This document shows, one piece after another, positions 25,944 to 34,765 of a stretch of 64,000 nt of DNA. This stretch comes from Acidobacteriaceae bacterium (GTDB lineage Bacteria; Acidobacteriota; Terriglobia; Terriglobales; Acidobacteriaceae), in NCBI GenBank assembly GCA_027306695.1, contig DAHUZH010000003.1, positions 1 to 64,000 on the forward strand, written 5' to 3'. A program made the position numbers and the translations under genes. The stretch's first letter is position 1; each line of letters opens with the position of its first letter. The notes below the pieces were generated by a model that was given only the letters and a program-made list of their open reading frames with translations, ran no database searches and was not told the DNA's origin.

Positions 25944-26318
25944 CCTGCCACGGCTCCTTTAGGGATGAGGATGCGCGAAGTGTAACAGAGTGCAGGGAAA
26001 GAACGCACATGCCCTGTGCAGCTTTCAGGTCGTGGCGTGCTTGCCGGAGAATGGAAAGATAGTGTCTGTTGGAATGTAAAAACTACCTTCTCTGCGCATG
26101 TTTTTCAAGACCGCAAATTTCCCAAAATGGAATGGTTATCTCGAAAGTTAACCCCTCATCTTTGCCATGCAGCATTGAATTCAGAGTAGTTTACGAAACA
26201 CGAGAATATTGTAGTCGCATCTGGCAACACGGCTGCTTCTTTTGGCATCGCGCGTGCAAGCATATGGGCACAACCAATTTTTTACCAGTTAAGCTTTGCT
26301 TCTAAAAATGGAGAATAA
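25944..26318. other. Intergenic region upstream of the first DUF4382 gene
   Basis: No convincing gene is seen here; a 78-codon ORF at 26069-26305 lacks any features. The region is AT-richer than its surroundings. It holds a sigma-54-like promoter element at 26242-26258, 60 bp before the lipoprotein start. Confidence 0.55.
26242..26258 (+). promoter_or_regulatory. Sigma-54-like (-24/-12) promoter of DUF4382 gene 1
   Basis: TTGGCATCGCGCGTGCA has GG and GC exactly 12 bp apart, as required for RpoN promoters. It keeps TGGCA and TGC of the consensus TGGCACG-N4-TTGC. The same arrangement occurs upstream of the paralogue (28072-28088), where it matches better. The predicted transcript start is near 26269, leaving a leader of about 50 bases. 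Confidence 0.5.
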
Positions 26319-27794
26319 ATGCGTACCACGCTGCTCCCCACATGCGCGGCATTGCTTTTGTGCGTTTTGAGTTTTGGCTGTGGTGGAGGAGTTCCTCTCA
26401 CCTCTGCGACCGGAACCACGACCAATGTAAACAATCCTGGAAACACTACAAACAATACCGTTCCTCCCACTCCGACTGCGTCCGTATCTCTCATGCTTAG
26501 CGATTCTGCGGCCTGCAAGGCCCCGAACGGTCCCATGGCGCACGTCTACCTGTCCATCGCAGACATCAAGGCCAGCATCAGTGCGACCGCTCCAGCGAAT
26601 GACCCGAGCTTCGTGGACATTACCCCGGGATTGTCAGGACAGCCGCGCCAGGTCGATCTAATGGGAAAGGCCGACAGCAAGTGTTTCCTGGCATCGTCAA
26701 TAGGTACAGCGCTGCAACTCGCTCTTGGAAATTATCAGCAGATCCGCATCATTTTAGCGCCGGATACAGCGGCCTCCTCGGTATCCCAAAATGCCTGTGG
26801 CGCTTCTTATGCCAACTGCATTGTGCTCAGCGATAACAGCCTGCATGATTTGCAGGTTGGCGCGGCGGCAACCAACGGAGTAGAAATCCCCGCAAATCAG
26901 ATTGCCAATGGCGGCCTGACCATCAATGCGGGGGAACAGCCTGCAATCGACTTCAATTTCGATATCTGTTCCTCCATTGTTCTTACGTCGGACGGTGGTT
27001 ACGAATTCAAACCTGTGGTGCATGTCGGTCTAGTTTCCTCCTCTGGAGGAAATATCACTGGGACAATCGTCAGTTCGGCCACCGGAGTGGCATTGAATGG
27101 CGGTACTGTTGTGGTGGCGTTGGAACAGAAGGACACCAGCGGCATCGATCGCGTGCTGATGCGTACGGTTGCCAGTACCGATGGTTCCTTTGTTCTGTGC
27201 CCCGTACCGCAAGGCACGTATGACATCGTGGCCGTCGGTGTGGACGGAGCGAATGTCGCCTATTCGGCGGGCGTGGAGACGGGAATCCAGTCTGGACAGA
27301 TTGCGGGAGAAATTCCTCTCGTGCCTGGCTCCAGTCAGGGGACGTTGCAGGGACTGATGAGCACGCAGAATGCAGCTCTTCCGCCTGCCGCCACAGTGGG
27401 CGCCATGCAGGCAGACGCTCTGCAGAAGATCGGCGGCAACGGGGTGACGATTACAGTGCCGCTGTTGCCGACGCAGAGTCCTTACAATGAGGCGATGTTG
27501 ACGGCCAGCGCGCAAAACTGCCCCGCAGGCACGGACTGCGCTTCTTACTCCATGCTGCTGCCGACAACGACCCCCAACGTTCTGGCCTGTTCGTCGCAAA
27601 CAACCTCGTTCAGCCAGCAGGGAACACCGCCAGACTACATTGCGGAATCCTTCGCGCAGAACGCAGGCTCCGGTTCGCAGGATTGCACATCGTCGAACCT
27701 GCGCGCTACAACTACTCCGAGCGGAGGTAATTTGGCGCTCAATCCAGGATCGAACACAGCAGCAGCGAACATGACATATACACAATGTAAGTAG
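26319..27794 (+). CDS. DUF4382 lipoprotein with carboxypeptidase-regulatory-like domain (paralogue 1)
   Basis: This 491-residue predicted outer-surface or periplasmic lipoprotein has a signal sequence with lipobox LSFGC (Cys about 21), then a Thr/Asn/Pro-rich linker. A DUF4382 domain covers about 48-235 (SVSLMLSDSAACKAPNG...YLSIADIKASIS...YQQIRIILAPD). A beta-sandwich resembling the carboxypeptidase regulatory/SD-repeat fold follows at about 243-335 (GNITGTIVSSATGVALNGGTV...PQGTYDIVAVG). The C-terminal part is unrecognised, with paired cysteines. DUF4382 has no established function; a surface or carbohydrate-contact role is a guess. The next gene is a full-length paralogue. Confidence 0.9.
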   Translation: MRTTLLPTCAALLLCVLSFGCGGGVPLTSATGTTTNVNNPGNTTNNTVPPTPTASVSLMLSDSAACKAPNGPMAHVYLSIADIKASISATAPANDPSFVDITPGLSGQPRQVDLMGKADSKCFLASSIGTALQLALGNYQQIRIILAPDTAASSVSQNACGASYANCIVLSDNSLHDLQVGAAATNGVEIPANQIANGGLTINAGEQPAIDFNFDICSSIVLTSDGGYEFKPVVHVGLVSSSGGNITGTIVSSATGVALNGGTVVVALEQKDTSGIDRVLMRTVASTDGSFVLCPVPQGTYDIVAVGVDGANVAYSAGVETGIQSGQIAGEIPLVPGSSQGTLQGLMSTQNAALPPAATVGAMQADALQKIGGNGVTITVPLLPTQSPYNEAMLTASAQNCPAGTDCASYSMLLPTTTPNVLACSSQTTSFSQQGTPPDYIAESFAQNAGSGSQDCTSSNLRATTTPSGGNLALNPGSNTAAANMTYTQCK

Positions 27795-27814
27795 TAATAG
27801 CAGCCCTCCCCCAC

Positions 27815-27847
27815 AAAGGCCCGGAGCGATCCGGGCCTTTGTTTTTT
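27815..27847 (+). terminator. Intrinsic terminator after DUF4382 gene 1
   Basis: The stem AAAGGCCCGGA / TCCGGGCCTTT has loop GCGA and is followed by GTTTTTT. It is a textbook terminator 20 bp after the stop, and it separates the two paralogues into separate transcripts. Confidence 0.93.
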
Positions 27848-27913
27848 AAGTGATGACATAGACGGGCTTACACCTGTTTTTTTCGAGAAAAAGTTACAGA
27901 TTCTGTGCAACAG

Positions 27914-27950
27914 TTACATGGAAAGCCTTGGTAAGGCTTTCCCAATGTAA
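27914..27950 (+). promoter_or_regulatory. Long inverted repeat upstream of the sigma-54-like promoter
   Basis: The arms GGAAAGCCTT and AAGGCTTTCC flank GGT, and the outer arms TTACAT / ATGTAA extend the pairing past a small bulge. No T-run follows. It lies about 120 bp upstream of the -24/-12 element, the distance at which RpoN activators usually bind. It could be an activator site or just a hairpin. Confidence 0.35.
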
Positions 27951-28071
27951 GATTACTTCTGTACCCATTTTCATTTATATTCTTTTAGGGGTTTAGGTCT
28001 AAGTTGTTGCAAATACGCAACAAAATCCTAAGACGTATTCTCATCTGTTCCTTGCTTGACCACAGCAAAAT

Positions 28072-28088
28072 TTGGCATGGAAGTTGCA
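28072..28088 (+). promoter_or_regulatory. Sigma-54-like (-24/-12) promoter of DUF4382 gene 2
   Basis: TTGGCATGGAAGTTGCA matches YTGGCACG-N4-TTGCW with one mismatch (T for C). GG and GC are spaced correctly at 28074 and 28086. The predicted transcript start is near 28099, about 59 bases before the ATG. Confidence 0.65.
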
Positions 28089-28157
28089 AGTATGCTCGCA
28101 CAGCGGGTTGCGCTCGATTGACCCGGTGATACGACCAATAATTTTTCTGGAGGTAAT

Positions 28158-29627
28158 ATGCGTTTATTTCTTACCCTATTTTCTGGGATTGCTGTGTCGG
28201 GTCTGATTATCATCGGGTGCAGTTCCGGTACATCTACCAGCACCACTCCGAAGGCAACCACCGTCAATGTGAGTCTTAGCGATCCGGCGGCGTGTCAGGC
28301 GCCGAACGGTCAGTTTTCCCACGTTTATGTAACAATCACGGACGTCAAGGCCAGCACCAATGCGAACGCTGCAAGCGGTGATCCTAGTTTCGACGATCTC
28401 ACTCCCAATCTTTCCTCCTCACCCTCCTCATCTATGCAGGTAGATCTTTTAGGACAGGCCAACCCCCAGTGCTTCCTTGCCATGCTGGGTTCCACGACGG
28501 AGCTCCAGGCGGGCAGCTATCAGCAGATTCGCATTATTCTCGCGCCCGACTCCCAAGCCCCTTCGATTGCAAACAATCACTGCGGCAGCTATGCCAACTG
28601 CGTTGTGACCTCCGATGGCGTCACGCACGATCTCGCCCTGTCGAGCGAGTCTAAAACGGGGCTTAAAATTCCTTCCGGCCAGATCGCGAATGGTGGTTTT
28701 AACGTAGGCTCCGGCCAGACGGAAGATCTCGACATCAACTTCAATACTTGTTCTTCGATTGTGGACGAAGGCAATGGAACCTTCCGGTTGAAGCCGGTCC
28801 TGCATGCGGGAGAAGTGAGCACAACCGCGACCTCCATCAACGGGACTGTCATCAGTTCGGCGACGAACAAGCCGTTGGTCGGTGCTGTTGTCGCTGCAGA
28901 GCTAAAGGACACGAGCGGAACCGACCGCATTATGATGCGCACGATGACGGACTCCAACGGTGGATTTGTCTTCTGCCCACTACCTGCCGGGACCTATGAC
29001 ATCGTTGCCGTTGGTCCAGTGACAGGAGCAACGTCCTCGCTGCCAGCCGCCTCCTATTCCGCTGGCGTGGTTCTTAGCGTGCAGCCTGGAGAAACGACAG
29101 GACCCATTCCATTGGTTCCGAATACACAGGAGTCATCGCTGTACGGTCAGGTGACTTCGCAGAACAGCTCGAATGCTGGCACAGTTGTCGATTTACAACT
29201 TGCTGCGCTCCAGCAGGTCCCTGGAAATGGCCCGACAATCACAGTGCCACAGCTTCCGATGACACCGGGGATCAACGGCGTCGCTTCCACCTTTAGCACG
29301 GACGGGGTGTATGCGACGGCCCCAAGCAGCACAAGCAACGTTTGTCCGACAGGTACGGATTGCGTCAGTTATACGCTTTACGTCCCATCTGTATGGCCCA
29401 ACGTTGCCACCTATGCGGCGAACGGGGCAACCTTCAGCCAACAGCAATCCACATCGACGACCCCAGTCGATTACACGATGGATGCATTGGCAGAGATTCC
29501 AAGCTCCGGAGGTAAGTCGGACTGCACACCACAAAGTGAATTGAAGACGAGCACGGCGGTAGGCGGCGGGCCACTGACAGCAACATCCGGAAATGCTTCC
29601 ACACTGGCATTTGTTGGATGTCAGTAG
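28158..29627 (+). CDS. DUF4382 lipoprotein with carboxypeptidase-regulatory-like domain (paralogue 2)
   Basis: This 489-residue paralogue of the preceding lipoprotein gene has the same order of parts: signal with lipobox LIIIGC (Cys about 22), DUF4382 (NVSLSDPAACQAPNGQF...YVTITDVKAST...QQIRIILAPDSQ), a beta-sandwich (SINGTVISSATNKPLVGAVV...PAGTYDIVAVG) and a C-terminal region with TVPQLPMTPG and a final Cys. Similarity runs end to end but is lower in the linkers and C-terminus, so the duplication is not recent. GGAGG lies 6 bp before the ATG. It has its own sigma-54-like promoter and its own terminator. Confidence 0.9.
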   Translation: MRLFLTLFSGIAVSGLIIIGCSSGTSTSTTPKATTVNVSLSDPAACQAPNGQFSHVYVTITDVKASTNANAASGDPSFDDLTPNLSSSPSSSMQVDLLGQANPQCFLAMLGSTTELQAGSYQQIRIILAPDSQAPSIANNHCGSYANCVVTSDGVTHDLALSSESKTGLKIPSGQIANGGFNVGSGQTEDLDINFNTCSSIVDEGNGTFRLKPVLHAGEVSTTATSINGTVISSATNKPLVGAVVAAELKDTSGTDRIMMRTMTDSNGGFVFCPLPAGTYDIVAVGPVTGATSSLPAASYSAGVVLSVQPGETTGPIPLVPNTQESSLYGQVTSQNSSNAGTVVDLQLAALQQVPGNGPTITVPQLPMTPGINGVASTFSTDGVYATAPSSTSNVCPTGTDCVSYTLYVPSVWPNVATYAANGATFSQQQSTSTTPVDYTMDALAEIPSSGGKSDCTPQSELKTSTAVGGGPLTATSGNASTLAFVGCQ

Positions 29628-29637
29628 GCGTTGAGTC

Positions 29638-29668
29638 AAAGGGGGGCCAGCAGATCGGCCCTCCTTTT
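29638..29668 (+). terminator. Terminator after DUF4382 gene 2
   Basis: AAAGGGGGGCC pairs with GGCCCTCCTTT (one wobble), with an 8-base loop and TTTT at the end. It starts 11 bp after the stop. Confidence 0.8.
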
Positions 29669-29738
29669 CATCGAAATTCTGTAGTTGTGCAACCTCTTCC
29701 CGCCATACAACCATCCCTCTAAACAGAGGGAAAACAAT

Positions 29739-29918
29739 ATGGCAGAAATTCTCGATCTCAACAAGAATGTACCGGCAACAGCGCCCCATGTGGATGGAAA
29801 GACAAAGGAGGAGGAGGCTGTGCATCGGCATGCGGAGCACGAAGCCATGGATGCGGCCAAGCGGGCAGGTGAACGCATGAAGAAAAATGAAGCCGGAAAC
29901 GACATCATCAGCAAATAA
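29739..29918 (+). CDS. Small hydrophilic protein, unknown function
   Basis: The 59-residue charged protein begins MAEILDLNKNVPATAPHV and continues with a Glu/Lys/His/Ala-rich helix-forming segment (EEEAVHRHAEHEAMDAAKRAGERM). It ends NDIISK. It has no hydrophobic segment and no Cys. The ATG at 29739 has GAGGG about 9 bp upstream, and a terminator follows 24 bp after the stop, so it is a complete single-gene unit. I do not recognise the family. Its composition resembles small stress-induced hydrophilic proteins, but this is only an impression. Confidence 0.7.
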   Translation: MAEILDLNKNVPATAPHVDGKTKEEEAVHRHAEHEAMDAAKRAGERMKKNEAGNDIISK

Positions 29919-30246
29919 ACCATCAGGTGTGCAAAAAGAAAGAGGCCCCGCTCTGGGGCCTTTTTCAATTCCTTCCGCTGCGTTTCCTGACGCACATCGA
30001 TTTCAATCCTCCAGACGGGAGTTTCTTGACTCTGCTGCGGTTGCGAACCAATAATGAGTGTTGACCCTTCCACAGTCTCAACAGCAGTCATCGTCCGTTT
30101 CCATGTAGTTGGTTCCGACGGTCAATTTTGTAATTTTTCACTCGGCTGTGCCTGCATGCCTCGAAGCAGCGCATGACCGATCGAGTCTGAATGCAATAAG
30201 AAGAGGATTTCAACATGATTCACTTCGACAAGGCTGGGAATAATCG
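29919..30246. other. Intergenic region upstream of sdhCAB
   Basis: The region holds the terminator of the small gene at 29943-29965. The remaining 280 bp must include the sdh promoter. I see no gene, no tRNA and no clear -35/-10 pair. Confidence 0.5.
29943..29965 (+). terminator. Intrinsic terminator after the small hydrophilic protein gene
   Basis: AGGCCCC / GGGGCCT with loop GCTCT is followed directly by a run of T. Confidence 0.9.
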
Positions 30247-30936
30247 ATGAGCGCAACTGCGGCGCTTCCGCGTCAAAACCGGGCGGTAACTTTCTGGCAG
30301 TCCACCAATGGCAAAAAGGTTGTCATGGCGGTCACTGGCGCCATGATGTTTCTCTTTGTGATCGGCCATCTGCTGGGCAATCTACAGGTCTTTGAAGGCC
30401 CGGAAAAGATCAATGCCTACGCCCACTTTCTGCACACTATTGGGGAAGTGCTCTGGCTCGTGCGCATCACACTGATTGTCGCGATCGTTCTGCACATCAC
30501 CGCGACCGTACAACTGGCGCTGCGCAGCAAACAGGCGCGGCCCGTCGGCTACTCGCGCAAAGAGGCCATCAACTCCTCCTATGCATCGCGCACCATGTAC
30601 TGGAGCGGCCCCATCGTTCTGGCCTTCATCATTTTTCACCTGCTCCAGTTCACCGCCGGCTACATCCATCCAGAGGCGCAGTTCATTGAAGGCGATGTCT
30701 ACCACAATCTGGTGTCGGGCTTTCAGGTCTGGTGGGTCTCGGCCTGGTACATTTTCGCGATCACATTGTTGGGCTTTCACCTGCGTCACGGCCTTTGGAG
30801 CATGTTCCAGTCCGTTGGTCTTGCCCATCCGCGTCACACGCTGGCCTTGAAGAATGCGGCGTTCTTGATTGCCACTCTTATCGTTCTGGGATACATTTCC
30901 ATCCCGATTAGCATTTTGCTGGGGATCGTAAAATAA
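30247..30936 (+). CDS. sdhC: Succinate dehydrogenase cytochrome b558-type subunit
   Basis: The 229-residue membrane anchor of complex II has five predicted helices and conserved His residues in [31 protein letters not shown] and LGFHLRHG, suited to two haem b groups. This single-subunit di-haem anchor belongs to the b558/fumarate-reductase-like class, not the SdhC/SdhD pair of enterobacteria. Its TAA stop overlaps the sdhA ATG (TAATG), so translation is coupled. No strong ribosome site is visible before the ATG at 30247. Confidence 0.93.
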   Translation: MSATAALPRQNRAVTFWQSTNGKKVVMAVTGAMMFLFVIGHLLGNLQVFEGPEKINAYAHFLHTIGEVLWLVRITLIVAIVLHITATVQLALRSKQARPVGYSRKEAINSSYASRTMYWSGPIVLAFIIFHLLQFTAGYIHPEAQFIEGDVYHNLVSGFQVWWVSAWYIFAITLLGFHLRHGLWSMFQSVGLAHPRHTLALKNAAFLIATLIVLGYISIPISILLGIVK

Positions 30937-32849
30937 TGACACTCGACGCAAAAATTCCTTCCGGCCCCATCGAGTTGGCGTGGGACAAGGCCCGCTTCGA
31001 TATGAAGCTGGTGAATCCCGCCAACAAACGCAAGCATTCCCTCATCGTCGTTGGATCCGGCCTGGCGGGTGGGGCAGCAGCGGCCTCGCTCGGTGAGCTT
31101 GGCTATAACGTAAAATGTTTTTGCTTTCAGGACTCACCACGCCGCGCCCACTCTATCGCCGCGCAGGGCGGCATCAACGCGGCAAAAAATTATCCGAACG
31201 ACGGCGAGAGCATTTACCGCCTGTTTTACGACACCGTTAAGGGCGGAGACTTCCGTGCGCGCGAGGCCAACGTCTACCGGCTGGCGCAGATCAGCGTTCA
31301 TATCATCGACCAGTGCGTGGCCCAGGGCGTTCCCTTTGCCCGCGAGTACGGCGGCACGCTGACCAACCGCTCCTTCGGCGGCGCGCAGGTCTCGCGCACT
31401 TTTTACGCGCGCGGCCAGACGGGGCAGCAGCTTCTTCTCGGTGCGTATCAGGCGCTCGAACGTCAGGTCCGCGCCGGGACCGTCACGATGATCCCGCGCA
31501 CAGAGATGCTCGACCTCATCGTGATCGACGGACAGGCGCGCGGCATCGTCGCCCGCAATCTGGTCACGGGCGAACTCAGCGTGCACATTGCCGATGCGGT
31601 CATCCTCGCCACCGGCGGTTATGGCAACGTCTATTATCTGTCCACTAACGCCAAAGGTTCCAACGTGACGGCAAGCTGGCGCGCCTACAAGCGCGGAGCG
31701 CTCTTCGCCAATCCGTGCTTCACGCAAATCCATCCCACCTGCATCCCAGTCTCGGGCGATTATCAGTCGAAGCTCACGCTGATGAGCGAGTCGCTGCGCA
31801 ACGACGGACGCATCTGGGTCCCCAAGATGAAAGGCGACCAGCGCTCACCCGACCAAATCCCAGAAGACGAGCGCGATTATTATCTCGAACGGCGCTATCC
31901 GAGCTTCGGCAATCTTGTTCCGCGCGATGTCGCCTCGCGCAACGCCAAGGCCGTTTGCGATGAAGGCCGCGGCGTCGGCAAGTCCGGTCTCGGCGTGTAC
32001 CTCGATTTTTTCGACGCCATCGCCCGCGTGGGCGAGAAGACGATTCGCGAGCGCTACGGAAATCTTTTCGACATGTACCAGCGCATCACGGACGAAGACC
32101 CCTACAAGGTCCCCATGCGCATCTACCCCGCCATTCACTACACCATGGGCGGCCTGTGGGTGGACTATCAGTTGCAGAGCACCATACCCGGTCTGTTCGT
32201 GCTGGGCGAAGCCAATTTTTCCGATCATGGGGCCAATCGCTTAGGCGCGAGCGCATTGATGCAGGGCCTTTCGGACGGCTACTTCGTCATCCCCTACACA
32301 GTCGGAAATTACCTCGCGACCAATAAATTCAAGAAAGTCGACGCCTCGCACAGCGAAGTGCAAAGCGTTGTTGCCGCCGTCCAACAGACGACCGACAAAC
32401 TGCTCTCTATTCGCGGCAAGCGCACCGTCGATTCCTTCCATCGCGAATTGGGCAAAATCGTTTGGGACTACTGCGGCATGGCGCGCACGGCGCAGGGTCT
32501 GGAGACCGCCATCGGAAAAATTCGCGCGCTGCGCGAGGAGTTCTGGCAGAACGTGACCGTCCCGGGCAGCGGCGACGACTTGAACCAGAGCCTCGAAAAA
32601 GCGGGCCGCGTGGCAGACTTCTTTGAACTTGCCGAGTTGATGTGCATCGACGCCCGCGAGCGTAACGAGTCCTGCGGCGGCCACTTCCGCGAGGAATATC
32701 AGACGCCAGACGGCGAGGCCCAGCGCGACGATGAGCGCTACTCCTACGTGGCCGCCTGGGGCTATCGCGGCCCCGGAAATACTCCGGAATTGACCAAGGA
32801 ACCGCTGGAATTCAACTATGTCCATCCGAGTCAGAGGAGTTACAAATAA
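30936..32849 (+). CDS. sdhA: Succinate dehydrogenase flavoprotein subunit
   Basis: This 637-residue catalytic subunit of complex II oxidises succinate to fumarate. It has the FAD fold [19 protein letters not shown] near residue 38, the flavin-linking His in [12 protein letters not shown], the substrate segment [15 protein letters not shown] near 401, and [20 protein letters not shown]. It is coupled to sdhC upstream and sdhB downstream by TAATG overlaps. Its closer likeness is to the Bacillus/epsilon-type enzymes than to the E. coli SdhA, judged from the companion sdhC. Confidence 0.97.
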   Translation: MTLDAKIPSGPIELAWDKARFDMKLVNPANKRKHSLIVVGSGLAGGAAAASLGELGYNVKCFCFQDSPRRAHSIAAQGGINAAKNYPNDGESIYRLFYDTVKGGDFRAREANVYRLAQISVHIIDQCVAQGVPFAREYGGTLTNRSFGGAQVSRTFYARGQTGQQLLLGAYQALERQVRAGTVTMIPRTEMLDLIVIDGQARGIVARNLVTGELSVHIADAVILATGGYGNVYYLSTNAKGSNVTASWRAYKRGALFANPCFTQIHPTCIPVSGDYQSKLTLMSESLRNDGRIWVPKMKGDQRSPDQIPEDERDYYLERRYPSFGNLVPRDVASRNAKAVCDEGRGVGKSGLGVYLDFFDAIARVGEKTIRERYGNLFDMYQRITDEDPYKVPMRIYPAIHYTMGGLWVDYQLQSTIPGLFVLGEANFSDHGANRLGASALMQGLSDGYFVIPYTVGNYLATNKFKKVDASHSEVQSVVAAVQQTTDKLLSIRGKRTVDSFHRELGKIVWDYCGMARTAQGLETAIGKIRALREEFWQNVTVPGSGDDLNQSLEKAGRVADFFELAELMCIDARERNESCGGHFREEYQTPDGEAQRDDERYSYVAAWGYRGPGNTPELTKEPLEFNYVHPSQRSYK

Positions 32850-33649
32850 TGAAGCTCACCTTGAAAATCTGGCGGCAGAAGACGCACAAAGACAAGGGCG
32901 CGTTCGTCAGCTATACCGTCGATCATGTCGATCCTGAGATGTCGATGCTCGAATGTCTGGATGTCCTAAACGAGACCCTGACCGAGCGCGGCGAAGAGCC
33001 GGTCGCCTTTGAGCACGACTGCCGCGAAGGCATCTGCGGCTCCTGCGGCTTCATGATCAACGGTGTGGCCCATGGTCCCGAGCGCGCAACGACGGTTTGC
33101 CAGTTGACCATGCGGCATTTTAATGACGGCCAGGAACTGGTCCTCGAACCGTGGCGCGCCAAGGCATTTCCCGCCATTAAGGACCTCGTTGTCGATCGCC
33201 GCTCCTTCGATCGCATCATTGAGTCCGGCGGATATATTTCTGTCTCCACCGGTCAGGCCCCGGATGGCAATACCATCCTCGTCGGCAAAGAAACAGCGGA
33301 CCAGGCGATGGACGCCGCCGCCTGCATCGGCTGCGGGGCCTGCGTGGCCGCGTGCCCCAACGCAGCTGCGGCGCTTTTTACTGGGGCCAAAATCGCGCAC
33401 CTCAGCATTCTTCCGCAAGGCAAACCGGAACGCGACCGACGCGCGCTGCACATGGTTGCGCAGATGAACGCCGAATTATTTGGCAACTGCACCAACATTG
33501 GCGAATGCACCGGCGTATGTCCCAAGGAAATTCCGCTTGAAGTGATCGCCACCATGAACCGCGATTACTTGCGCGCCAGTTGGAAGAAGCGGGAAGATTT
33601 GGAAGCTACCATTCCACCCGCAACCGAGTGGAGCGCAAACCGAACCTGA
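32849..33649 (+). CDS. sdhB: Succinate dehydrogenase iron-sulfur subunit
   Basis: This 266-residue electron-transfer subunit has [2Fe-2S] ligands in [11 protein letters not shown] with a further Cys in TTVCQL. The ferredoxin-like domain carries [13 protein letters not shown] and [12 protein letters not shown] for the [4Fe-4S] and [3Fe-4S] centres. It is the last gene of sdhCAB. Its TAATG start overlaps the sdhA stop. It converges on rdgB with a 30-bp gap, where no clear terminator is seen. Confidence 0.96.
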   Translation: MKLTLKIWRQKTHKDKGAFVSYTVDHVDPEMSMLECLDVLNETLTERGEEPVAFEHDCREGICGSCGFMINGVAHGPERATTVCQLTMRHFNDGQELVLEPWRAKAFPAIKDLVVDRRSFDRIIESGGYISVSTGQAPDGNTILVGKETADQAMDAAACIGCGACVAACPNAAAALFTGAKIAHLSILPQGKPERDRRALHMVAQMNAELFGNCTNIGECTGVCPKEIPLEVIATMNRDYLRASWKKREDLEATIPPATEWSANRT

Positions 33650-33679
33650 AGATTGGTCAGGCTGCGCGGCCAAAACTTC

Positions 33680-34309
33680 TCAGGGCAGAAGCTGCCGCAG
33701 TAATTCCCGCAGCGCGCGACCGCGATGGCTGATCTTGAGTTTTTGTTGCAGGTCGATCTCCGCCATCGTCCGGTCAAGTTCATCGATATAAAACAGCGGG
33801 TCGTAGCCAAATCCACCCGTGCCGCGCGGCGCGTCGAGAATGGTTCCTTCCACAGCGCCATGGCCGACTGCGACGCATTCGCCATCGTGTGCAGCCGCCA
33901 GTACGCAGCGATAGCGTGCGGTGCGCCGGTCTTTCGCAACACCAAGTAAATTTTTCAGCAGAAAAAGATTATTGCGCTCGTCCTGCGTCTGGCTGCTGGA
34001 TAGCTTTGGATCGAAGCCGCTGTCCTCCGCATAACGCGCGGAACGCACACCGGGCGCACTGCAAAGCGCGTCCACTTCCAGCCCGGAATCATCGGCCAGC
34101 ACCATGCATCCCGGAGCGTGATGGCTATACGCCATCGCTTTTCTGCGGGCATTTTCTTCAAACGTGGAAGCATCCTCCGGTGGAGGAGCAATGTTTTCTA
34201 AATCCGGCAGCGGAAGAAACTCCACGCCATCGGCATACTCTTGCGCGGCCACGGAAAAATCCCGCAGCTTGCCCGGATTGCTGGTTGCGACATAAAGCAT
34301 GAGCGGCAT
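33680..34309 (-). CDS. rdgB: RdgB/HAM1 non-canonical purine NTP pyrophosphatase
   Basis: The enzyme hydrolyses ITP, dITP and XTP to monophosphates, cleaning the nucleotide pool. Its 209 residues include VATSNPGKLRDF (the SNxxK motif), FEENARRKA, the catalytic ADDSGLEVDAL, GGFGYDPLFYI and SHRGRAL. The ATG at 34309 (MPLMLYVATSN) is the best fit to family length; a second ATG three codons later is possible. The frame extends further upstream but reads through non-coding DNA. No strong ribosome site is visible. Confidence 0.93.
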   Translation of the reverse strand: MPLMLYVATSNPGKLRDFSVAAQEYADGVEFLPLPDLENIAPPPEDASTFEENARRKAMAYSHHAPGCMVLADDSGLEVDALCSAPGVRSARYAEDSGFDPKLSSSQTQDERNNLFLLKNLLGVAKDRRTARYRCVLAAAHDGECVAVGHGAVEGTILDAPRGTGGFGYDPLFYIDELDRTMAEIDLQQKLKISHRGRALRELLRQLLP

Positions 34310-34367
34310 CTGTGGGGTGCGGGCAGAGCAGATGGATTTGCTCTGCCTGCTGCGATCTGTAAAAAAA

Positions 34368-34691
34368 CTACTTGCCTGCTTTGACAGAAGAAACATCCAC
34401 CGTCATTCCGGAGACCTTTCCGGTGACAATAGCACTTTCGCCTGCCAGCTTATCCAATTCCGCAGAGTGGCCTTTGAGCGTATACACTTTGCTGCCCACC
34501 ACCAGCGCGTATGGCGACCCATTCTTGACGCATTCGCGCGTGCATTTCGCTGCGCCGCCATCCATCATGTGTTTGGCGCCGCACATCTGGTCGCTGACGA
34601 CGCCTTTCAGCGTGGCGCTTTGCGCCAGTGCAAGACTGCTCGTCATCAGGCCGAAGGCGGCGAGTGTGCTCAAAATATTTTTAATTTTCAT
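34368..34691 (-). CDS. Small exported protein with conserved Cys/His residues
   Basis: The 107-residue protein has a signal peptide (MKIKNILSTLAAFGLMTSSLALAQ). A compact domain follows with VSDQMCGAKHM, AAKCTRECVKNGSPYALV and VYTLKGHSAELDKLAGE, and the tail is beta-rich. It has three Cys and two His in the mature part, which could form a disulfide or bind a metal. A clear AAAGGG site lies 7 bp before the ATG. I have seen similar proteins in acidobacterial genomes but know no function for them. Downstream lies rdgB on the same strand, after a 58-bp gap containing a GGCAGAGCA hairpin. Confidence 0.72.
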   Translation of the reverse strand: MKIKNILSTLAAFGLMTSSLALAQSATLKGVVSDQMCGAKHMMDGGAAKCTRECVKNGSPYALVVGSKVYTLKGHSAELDKLAGESAIVTGKVSGMTVDVSSVKAGK

Positions 34692-34765
34692 GGAAGGTCC
34701 CTTTCATTTTTTGCAATCCGCGCATGCAGGCGCGCGTGGAAAGTATACCCGATTTCCACCTGTAC

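Larger units (their letters stand above)
27848..28157. other. AT-rich regulatory intergenic region of DUF4382 gene 2
   Basis: This 310-bp gene-free stretch holds a long hairpin (27914-27950) and a sigma-54-like promoter (28072-28088). A GGAGG ribosome site lies before the start at 28158. Confidence 0.6.

Noticed and set aside
26069-26305. 78-codon ORF upstream of the first DUF4382 gene
   Set aside because: It has no ribosome site or recognisable features, and it contains the sigma-54-like promoter. It is better read as regulatory DNA.
34322-34347. GGCAGAGCA hairpin between the small exported protein and rdgB as a terminator
   Set aside because: The stem is good, but on the minus strand no T-run follows it, so termination is not supported.
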